Of a stretch of DNA of 10,209 bases, positions 1-4,362 are shown piece after piece. The notes beneath the pieces were generated by a model. The model worked only from the letters and a program-made list of their open reading frames with translations. It had not been told where the DNA came from and searched no databases. Source of the stretch: a bacterium (GTDB lineage Bacteria > Electryoneota > RPQS01); contig JAQTRJ010000050.1 in the NCBI GenBank assembly GCA_028711875.1, positions 1 to 10,209 on the forward strand. The letters run 5' to 3'. Numbering within the stretch: position 1 is the stretch's first letter; every line of letters begins with the position of its first letter. The translations under genes were made by a program, and so were the position numbers.

Positions 1-1
1 T

Positions 2-586
2 CCCGACACGCTGCTGCTGCTGCGCTTGGGAGCGGACTATGGATTTCCGTGGATCGCCGATCGCCCGGCGACGTTTTGGACTTCCGAACTTCAGCCGGAC
101 GGATTCCTCTGGCAGAAGTGGCTGGTGTGGCGCTTCCGGGATGACCTGAAAATTCAGCAAACTCCCGATTTCGACAGCCTGACGGCGCTGCTGCTGAATG
201 GGGCGTGGCCCGGCCCGCTGCCGGATGACGCGCTGGCGGCGGCGTTTCAAAATCTGGCTGAACTCTATCTGGGCATCCGCCCCGCCGCCACGATCGGGCG
301 CGTGGAGATCGAACCGCGTCTTCCCGCGGGCTGGGGGAAAACCCGTGCCCGCGTTCCCTATGAGCGCGGCGCGATCGAGGTCACCTACGCGTTCGCCGAC
401 GACTATGCCGACGTGGGTATGGCGGACGTCAGCCACGAACTCGCCGTTTTCTTCGCCTATCCGCTCGCGAACGGCGGATTTCTGCGCACGCAATTTTCGC
501 TGGTGCCCGGCAAACATCCGCAGCGGATCAAGCTGCGGCGCGAATCCGACAACCGCTACCGCCTCGAGACGTTCGAAGTGCCCTAA
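2..586 (+). CDS. C-terminal part of a probable glycoside hydrolase (glucosidase/debranching-like), 5' end outside window
   Basis: The frame is open from the first complete codon to the TAA at 584-586, so this is the tail of a longer gene; the TTG at 26 is an internal leucine codon. About 194 residues are visible. The segment around visible residues 85-125 (LYLGIRPA, then VEIEPRLPAGW, then ARVPYERGAIEVTYAF) resembles the end of an alpha/alpha-barrel and the following beta-sandwich in amylo-alpha-1,6-glucosidase-like and related hydrolases, where a phrase of the type 'LG(I/L)RP...P.LP..W' closes the barrel. No catalytic residues fall in the visible part, so neither family nor substrate can be fixed. 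The next gene is a ROK sugar kinase 35 bases downstream, and a GH57 glucanotransferase follows, so a role in alpha-glucan breakdown is the natural inference. That it is a real gene is fairly certain; the product is tentative. Confidence 0.6.
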   Translation, partial: PDTLLLLRLGADYGFPWIADRPATFWTSELQPDGFLWQKWLVWRFRDDLKIQQTPDFDSLTALLLNGAWPGPLPDDALAAAFQNLAELYLGIRPAATIGRVEIEPRLPAGWGKTRARVPYERGAIEVTYAFADDYADVGMADVSHELAVFFAYPLANGGFLRTQFSLVPGKHPQRIKLRRESDNRYRLETFEVP

Positions 587-621
587 CGGTCTATCCGCAC
601 CCACGTTTTCAGAAAGCGCCT

Positions 622-1542
622 ATGTCTTCCCGGTACGTTTTGGGCCTCGATATCGGAGGCACGAATCTCAAGCTCGGTCTGGTCAGCGAGACCGGCGAGC
701 TGGTGGATCACGTGATCGCCACCACTCCGCTGCGCCGCGAGCCGGAGGACGTGGTGTCGGCCGCCGAGCACGCCTGCCGGCCACTGCTCGCGCGCGTGCG
801 CCACAAGCCGGAAGGAATCGGCATTGCCGCGGCGGGCATGATTGATCTGTCGGGCGAAATTTTGTTGAGCGGGCCGAATTTCCCGACGTGGACGAACGTG
901 CCGCTGCGGGCGGACATCGAGCGCGTCTTCGGAATTCCGGCGGCGATGGGCAACGACGTGGACGCGTTCGGACTGGCCGAATTTCGCTGGGGCGCAGGCG
1001 TCGGATTGAAAAACTTCGTGTGCGCGGCGGTCGGCACGGGCGTGGGCGGAGCGGTCTTCATTGACGGCAAACTCTATCGCGGAGCGTTCGGCGGCGCGGG
1101 CGAAGTGGGGTTCACGGTGATTTCTCCGGATGGTCCGGTGGTGCTCGATTGTCCCGGCGTGATCGAGGGGTATGTGGGACGCAAGGGCTTCGATGAGATC
1201 GTTCTGAAACTTTTTCCCACCGGCGAAGTTCCCACGCCGCGCCGGATCACCGAACTGGCGGCGGAAGGCGACGCGCGCGCGCGGCAAGTGCACAGCCGGC
1301 TCGCGGAGTATCTGGCCGAAGCGGCGGCATCGTGGATCGCGTTGCTCAATCCCGAAGCGCTGATTCTTGGCGGCGGCACGCTCGCCGGAGCGGATTTCTT
1401 CTTCGAGGAATTCGAACGCATTCTGAAAATTCGCGCGCGCCGCACCCACGTGGAGAAGCTGAAGATTCTGCCCAGCAAGCTCGGCTATTTCGCCGGCGTG
1501 CAGGGCGCGGCCGCGGTGTGGCTGGCCAGCCGGGGGCTGTGA
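622..1542 (+). CDS. ROK-family sugar kinase (glucokinase-like), atypical zinc site
   Basis: A 306-residue protein of normal ROK length. It probably phosphorylates glucose or a related hexose with ATP in the cytoplasm. The N-terminal phosphate-binding loop LDIGGTNLK lies at residues 9-17. The catalytic Asn-Asp pair is in GNDVDAFGLAE (N111, D112), and a second phosphate motif GTGVGGAVF lies at 138-146. A C-terminal ALILGGG (246-252) completes the ASKHA fold. The ROK signature is degraded: where most members have GE(L/I)GH followed by CxCGxxGCxE, this one has GEVGF (160-164) and only one cysteine, C177, before E182. The zinc ligands, including the usual His, are therefore missing. The ATG at 622 gives a normal N-terminus, although no strong Shine-Dalgarno precedes it. 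The gene sits 35 bases after the upstream hydrolase in the same direction, so co-transcription is likely. Sugar specificity is inferred from context. Confidence 0.88.
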   Translation: MSSRYVLGLDIGGTNLKLGLVSETGELVDHVIATTPLRREPEDVVSAAEHACRPLLARVRHKPEGIGIAAAGMIDLSGEILLSGPNFPTWTNVPLRADIERVFGIPAAMGNDVDAFGLAEFRWGAGVGLKNFVCAAVGTGVGGAVFIDGKLYRGAFGGAGEVGFTVISPDGPVVLDCPGVIEGYVGRKGFDEIVLKLFPTGEVPTPRRITELAAEGDARARQVHSRLAEYLAEAAASWIALLNPEALILGGGTLAGADFFFEEFERILKIRARRTHVEKLKILPSKLGYFAGVQGAAAVWLASRGL

Positions 1543-1549
1543 GTTTTTT
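1527..1549 (+). terminator. possible weak intrinsic terminator over the end of the ROK gene
   Basis: A 5-bp stem (CAGCC at 1527-1531, GGCTG at 1535-1539) with a GGG loop ends just before the stop codon. Four bases later comes a run of six T (1544-1549). A competing 12-base perfect palindrome, GGCTGGCCAGCC, occupies 1520-1531. The stem is short and overlaps coding sequence, so this is a plausible but weak rho-independent terminator. Confidence 0.3.
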
Positions 1550-1579
1550 GCGGTGTCGGCTGCTGGCAGCCGACCCGCA
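1550..1579. repeat. 30-bp direct repeat, copy A, with REP-like hairpin
   Basis: These 30 bases recur exactly at 2012-2041, 462 bases downstream and in the same orientation; identity stops at both edges. Inside, GTCGGCTG (1555-1562) pairs with CAGCCGAC (1567-1574) around CTGG. The stem can extend to 9 bp by pairing the outer C and G of the loop. It looks like a dispersed REP-type hairpin; other genomic copies cannot be seen from here. Confidence 0.8.
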
Positions 1580-1589
1580 CACGAATGAG

Positions 1590-1661
1590 ATTCTGGACGC
1601 CCGCGCTTTTCAACCACTAGCCGCACGCTCTGGCGTGCGGGAATAGCGCGGTGTCCAGAAT
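1590..1661. repeat. nested inverted repeat (small MITE/REP-like element)
   Basis: The outer arms ATTCTGGAC (1590-1598) and GTCCAGAAT (1653-1661) are perfect reverse complements. Similarity continues inward (GCCCGCGC against the complement of GCGCGGT) with one base offset, giving arms of about 16 bp. A second, internal hairpin pairs CCGCACGC (1621-1628) with GCGTGCGG (1633-1640) around TCTG. The whole 72 bases could fold as a stem carrying an inner stem-loop. Confidence 0.65.
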
Positions 1662-1680
1662 GACAGTGGGGTTTCCTCAT

Positions 1681-1706
1681 TTTCCGTAGCCGCGCACGAC
1701 CGTGCG
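1681..1706 (+). repeat. short hairpin with TTTCCGTAGC lead-in
   Basis: TTTCCGTAGC at 1681-1690 is followed by a 6-bp stem, CGCACG (1693-1698) with CGTGCG (1701-1706), around a two-base AC loop. The same ten-base lead-in precedes a different hairpin on the - strand in each 123-bp unit (complement at 1793-1802 and 1916-1925). This suggests one family of modular hairpins. Confidence 0.5.
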
Positions 1707-1718
1707 AATCCCCGCCGC

Positions 1719-1841
1719 GGCGAATCTCCCGATTCGCCCAAACGGCTTCTCGCGATCGCCGACGGTCGGAAAGAAGCGCATGTCCATGCGGCGCTACGGA
1801 AAGAGCGCACGGCAGTGCAGCGCTACGGGTTGGGTGGTTGG
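1719..1841. repeat. 123-bp tandem repeat, unit 1
   Basis: The unit starts at the GGCGAATC-TCCC-GATTCGCC hairpin (1719-1738) and contains a second hairpin, CGCATG-TC-CATGCG (1777-1790), then the inverted lead-in GCTACGGAAA (1793-1802) and a short GCAC-GGCA-GTGC stem (1807-1818). It is followed directly by unit 2 with 120 of 123 bases identical; the only differences are at 1740, 1743 and 1746. Confidence 0.85.
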
Positions 1842-1964
1842 GGCGAATCTCCCGATTCGCCCGAATGGTTTCTCGCGATCGCCGACGGTCGGAAAGAAGC
1901 GCATGTCCATGCGGCGCTACGGAAAGAGCGCACGGCAGTGCAGCGCTACGGGTTGGGTGGTTGG
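1842..1964. repeat. 123-bp tandem repeat, unit 2
   Basis: This is an exact-length second copy of unit 1, differing at 1863 (A to G), 1866 (C to T) and 1869 (C to T). All three are transitions, spaced exactly three bases apart. After this unit the sequence begins a third hairpin, but in inverted orientation (from 1964-1965), which forms the right end of the composite element. Confidence 0.85.
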
Positions 1965-2011
1965 GGCGAATCGGGAGAATCGCCGCCGCGGGAGAGTGCA
2001 CAATACTTATG

Positions 2012-2041
2012 GCGGTGTCGGCTGCTGGCAGCCGACCCGCA
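2012..2041. repeat. 30-bp direct repeat, copy B, with REP-like hairpin
   Basis: Identical to 1550-1579 and in the same orientation. The hairpin arms are GTCGGCTG (2017-2024) and CAGCCGAC (2029-2036). Copies A and B enclose the nested inverted repeat and the composite element, so the segment could be a cluster of repeat insertions or an array bounded by a shared module. Confidence 0.8.
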
Positions 2042-2048
2042 GAAAGTG

Positions 2049-2084
2049 ATCGCCATTGCCGGTCTGGAGACCGACAACGGCGAT
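2049..2084. other. 16-bp imperfect hairpin upstream of the GH57 gene
   Basis: The arms at 2049-2064 and 2069-2084 pair at 14 of 16 positions around a TGGA loop, with a perfect inner GGTC/GACC core. It ends 45 bases before the GH57 start. A T6 run (2096-2101) follows 11 bases after the stem, too far for a standard intrinsic terminator. It could be another member of the local hairpin family or a leader structure for the GH57 transcript. Confidence 0.5.
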
Positions 2085-2118
2085 TACGAAGAACATTTTT
2101 TAAAATAAACCTGCAACC

Positions 2119-2124
2119 GAAAGG
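2119..2124 (+). promoter_or_regulatory. ribosome binding site supporting the GTG start of GH57
   Basis: GAAAGG lies five bases before the GTG at 2130. This supports a GTG start, and the family's N-terminal HNHQPVG motif follows at residues 11-17, as expected. Confidence 0.55.
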
Positions 2125-2129
2125 CAACC

Positions 2130-4238
2130 GTGTCGAAAATTTCTTTTGCCCTGGGCATTCATAACCATCAACCGGTCGGCAACGTTCCCGCCGTGTTCGA
2201 GCGGGCCTATCGCACCGCCTATGAGCCGTTTCTGAAAGCGGCCCTCGATCACCCGCACGTTCGATTCACCTATCACATCACCGGCTGCCTGATCGAGTGG
2301 CTCGAGCGCCATCGTCCGGATTTCTTCGATCTGGTCGGCACGCTTGTTCAGCGCGGACAAATCGAACTGCTCGGCGGCGGCTTCTATGAGCCGATTCTGC
2401 CGGTGCTGCCGCGCGAAGACGCGCTCGAGCAGCTGGCCCGCATGAGCGATGATCTCAAACGCCGGTTCGGCGTGCGCCCGCGCGGAGCGTGGCTGGCCGA
2501 GCGGGTCTGGGAACCGCAGCTCGCCGAGTTGCTGCCCGAAGCCGGAATCGAATACATCGCCCTCGACGACGACCACTTCCTCGCGGCGGGGCACGAGCTG
2601 CGCGATCTGCATCATTATTATTTGACCGAAGCCGGTCGCGGTCCGCTCGCGCTGTTTCCGATTCATAAACAACTCCGCTATACGATTCCCTTCAAAGAAC
2701 CGGAGGATTCGTTCGCCTACATGCGCGAGTATGCCGCGGGAGCCGCGCAGCCGCTGTTCGTCATGGCCGACGACGGAGAAAAATTCGGCCTGTGGCCGAA
2801 AACGTATGACTGGGTTTATGAGAAGGGCTGGCTGCGGCGCTTTTTCGAAGCGCTCGAACAGAACGCGCAAGAGATCGAGATGCTGACCTTCGCCGAAGTG
2901 CGCGACCGGATCGCCCCCGGCGGACGCACCTATCTACCCACAGGCTCGTATTTCGAAATGGGCGAATGGGTGCTGCCGCCCAAGTCCGCCCGACGCTTCG
3001 AAAAATTCATCGGCGAGTTCAAAGAGCGCAGCGACTGGGAAGATTTGCGGCCGTTTCTGAAAGGCGGCTTCTGGCGCGGCTATCTCGCCCGCTACGACGA
3101 GGCGAATTATCTGCACAAGAAAATGCTCCGCGCCAGCGCGAAATTCCACCGGCTCTCGCCGCGCAAGCGCGACAACGATCTGCAGACGCCGGTGCTGCGC
3201 GGGCAGTGCAATTGCTCCTATTGGCACGGCATCTTCGGCGGTCTCTATCTGCCGCACCTGCGTCACGCCGTGTGGAGGGAATTGCTGCTCGGCGAGCAGG
3301 CCCTCGATAATTCCGCTCATCGCGGCCGCAAATGGATTGACATCGAGAAGACCGATCACGACGCCGACGGCCATGACGAGCTGCTCATCGAAAACGCCGC
3401 GATGAACGCCTATCTCGCGCCGCACCGCGGCGGCATGCTGTTCGAATGGGCCTATCGGCCGCGCGGCTACAACCTGCTGAACCCCCTGACCCGCCGCCCG
3501 GAAGCCTATCACTCCAAACTGACCGCCGCGACGGCACCGACCGACGGCAGCGAGACGGCTTCGATCCACGATATGGTTTTGTCGAAGGAGCCGGACCTCG
3601 ACAAGGCGCTGCGCTACGACGAATGGCCGCGCGCCGCGCTGCTCGATCATTTCCCCGGCTGGAATTCGACCGTCGAAGAATTCAAGAACGGCTTGTTGGC
3701 CGACTACGGAACCTTCCTGCAAGCGCCCTACGAGCTGAAGGAGCTGTTTACCGACGCCGTGACGCTGCGCCGCACCGGACACGTGGGCGAGACGGCGGTC
3801 GAATTGGTCAAGACGATCCGCACGCTGCCGGGCAAAGCCGTGCTCGATATTGAATATGCGATCCGCAATCTGGCGCGCCATGACCTGCACAGTCCGTTCG
3901 GAATCGAATGGAATCTGTCGCTGATGGCGCCCAACTCCGATCAGCACGTGTTCACGCTTCCCGGAACCGGCATCGAAAACCGGCCGCTCAGCGAAACCGC
4001 CGAATATACCCATGTGCGCGAAGCGCGGCTGGCCGATCTGAGCGAGGGTGTGGCGGCGCGTTTCGAACTGCGCGAGCCGGCGAAGCTTTGGCGGGCGCCG
4101 GTCGAGAGCGTGTCGCTGTCCGAGAGCGGCTTCGAGCGCATCTTCCAGTCGGTGGCGCTGCTGCTGATGTGGGAACTCCATCTGAGTCCCGGCCGCGAGT
4201 GGCGGTGCTCGTTCACCGTCACGCTGGACGACGCGTAA
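2130..4238 (+). CDS. GH57 4-alpha-glucanotransferase (amylomaltase-type activity)
   Basis: A 702-residue cytoplasmic enzyme, close in length and layout to the Thermococcus litoralis GH57 4-alpha-glucanotransferase. It should transfer maltooligosaccharide units between alpha-1,4-glucans by a retaining mechanism. All five GH57 regions are visible: HNHQPVG (11-17); GGGFYEPILP (82-91); GAWLAERVWEP (119-129) with the expected nucleophile E124; ADDGEKFG (213-220) with the expected acid/base D214; and YWHGIFGG (364-371). The N-terminal (beta/alpha)7 barrel covers roughly residues 1-300. A helical linker (DUF1925-type) follows, and the last 300 or so residues match the beta-rich DUF1926-type domain of this subfamily, which separates it from shorter GH57 amylases and branching enzymes. 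It starts with GTG after a GAAAGG site. The gene follows the ROK kinase in the same direction but across 587 bases of repeats, so it probably has its own promoter. Confidence 0.92.
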   Translation: MSKISFALGIHNHQPVGNVPAVFERAYRTAYEPFLKAALDHPHVRFTYHITGCLIEWLERHRPDFFDLVGTLVQRGQIELLGGGFYEPILPVLPREDALEQLARMSDDLKRRFGVRPRGAWLAERVWEPQLAELLPEAGIEYIALDDDHFLAAGHELRDLHHYYLTEAGRGPLALFPIHKQLRYTIPFKEPEDSFAYMREYAAGAAQPLFVMADDGEKFGLWPKTYDWVYEKGWLRRFFEALEQNAQEIEMLTFAEVRDRIAPGGRTYLPTGSYFEMGEWVLPPKSARRFEKFIGEFKERSDWEDLRPFLKGGFWRGYLARYDEANYLHKKMLRASAKFHRLSPRKRDNDLQTPVLRGQCNCSYWHGIFGGLYLPHLRHAVWRELLLGEQALDNSAHRGRKWIDIEKTDHDADGHDELLIENAAMNAYLAPHRGGMLFEWAYRPRGYNLLNPLTRRPEAYHSKLTAATAPTDGSETASIHDMVLSKEPDLDKALRYDEWPRAALLDHFPGWNSTVEEFKNGLLADYGTFLQAPYELKELFTDAVTLRRTGHVGETAVELVKTIRTLPGKAVLDIEYAIRNLARHDLHSPFGIEWNLSLMAPNSDQHVFTLPGTGIENRPLSETAEYTHVREARLADLSEGVAARFELREPAKLWRAPVESVSLSESGFERIFQSVALLLMWELHLSPGREWRCSFTVTLDDA

Positions 4239-4258
4239 ACGATTTCGAAACGATGCGA

Positions 4259-4279
4259 GGGCGCACGCGGGTGCGTCCC
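4259..4279. other. small hairpin between the GH57 and LptD genes
   Basis: CGCAC (4262-4266) pairs with GTGCG (4271-4275) around GCGG. Outer GGG and CCC can add three pairs with one bulged T. It resembles the CGCACG-type hairpins of the 1543-2129 region. There is no T-run, so I do not call it a terminator. Confidence 0.3.
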
Positions 4280-4354
4280 GGTTCCATCCGCAACCTGATA
4301 CCGAGACGGTCACGCTCGGAATGCCGCTGCTTTCTTCTCTCAGAAAAATCTCTT

Positions 4355-4358
4355 GGAG
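4355..4358 (+). promoter_or_regulatory. ribosome binding site deciding the LptD start
   Basis: GGAG sits four bases before the ATG at 4363. The earlier in-frame ATG at 4321 has no comparable site. The later start also gives a signal peptide of ordinary length. Confidence 0.5.
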
Positions 4359-4362
4359 CCTG

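Larger units (their letters stand above)
1710..1993. repeat. composite element with 30-bp inverted ends (27/30) around a tandem duplication
   Basis: The left end (1710-1739) and the reverse complement of the right end (1964-1993) match at 27 of 30 positions, counted base by base. The left end is itself a hairpin, GGCGAATC / GATTCGCC around TCCC (1719-1738). The right end is the same hairpin sequence in inverted orientation with one change in its arm. Between the ends lie two near-identical 123-bp units. No transposase frame is present, so if mobile it would be a non-autonomous, MITE-like element. I see no clear short target-site duplication directly outside the ends. Confidence 0.65.
1543..2129. 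other. 587-base intergenic region filled with repeats and hairpins
   Basis: No convincing gene lies here. The open frames that cross it (a GTG-started 115-codon frame at 1702-2049 on +, and a long - strand frame that also runs antisense through the ROK gene) are made of repeat sequence or shadow coding sequence and lack ribosome sites. From left to right it holds: a T6 run; a 30-bp repeat with a hairpin (1550-1579); a nested inverted repeat (1590-1661); a small hairpin with a TTTCCGTAGC lead (1681-1706); a 284-bp composite element of two 123-bp tandem units between inverted ends (1710-1993); the second 30-bp repeat (2012-2041); and a long imperfect hairpin (2049-2084). An AT-rich patch (2095-2109) and the GH57 ribosome site follow. 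Confidence 0.8.

Noticed and set aside
1719..1964. CRISPR-like repeat array
   Set aside because: Two adjacent 123-bp copies with no unique spacers of constant length; the repeats are too long and contiguous for CRISPR, and no cas genes are present.
1702..2049. 115-codon GTG-started frame with two identical 41-residue repeats
   Set aside because: It is made almost wholly of the tandem repeat and its inverted ends, has no ribosome site and no known domain. Kept only as a low-weight finding because the unit differences are silent in this frame.
2096..2101. T6 run after the 2049-2084 hairpin as an intrinsic terminator
   Set aside because: Eleven bases separate the stem from the T-run, too far for the standard mechanism.
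583..2127. 514-codon open frame on the - strand
   Set aside because: It is antisense to the well-supported ROK gene for most of its length, and the remainder is composed of repeat hairpins translated in one frame; composition is Arg/Ala/His-rich without recognisable motifs. It is typical of shadow frames in GC-rich DNA.
4321..4362. Upstream ATG at 4321 as the LptD start, and C35 (counted from that ATG) as a lipoprotein cysteine
   Set aside because: No ribosome site precedes 4321, while GGAG precedes 4363; the residues before the cysteine (Leu-Trp-Thr) are a poor lipobox, and an APA cleavage site follows shortly after.
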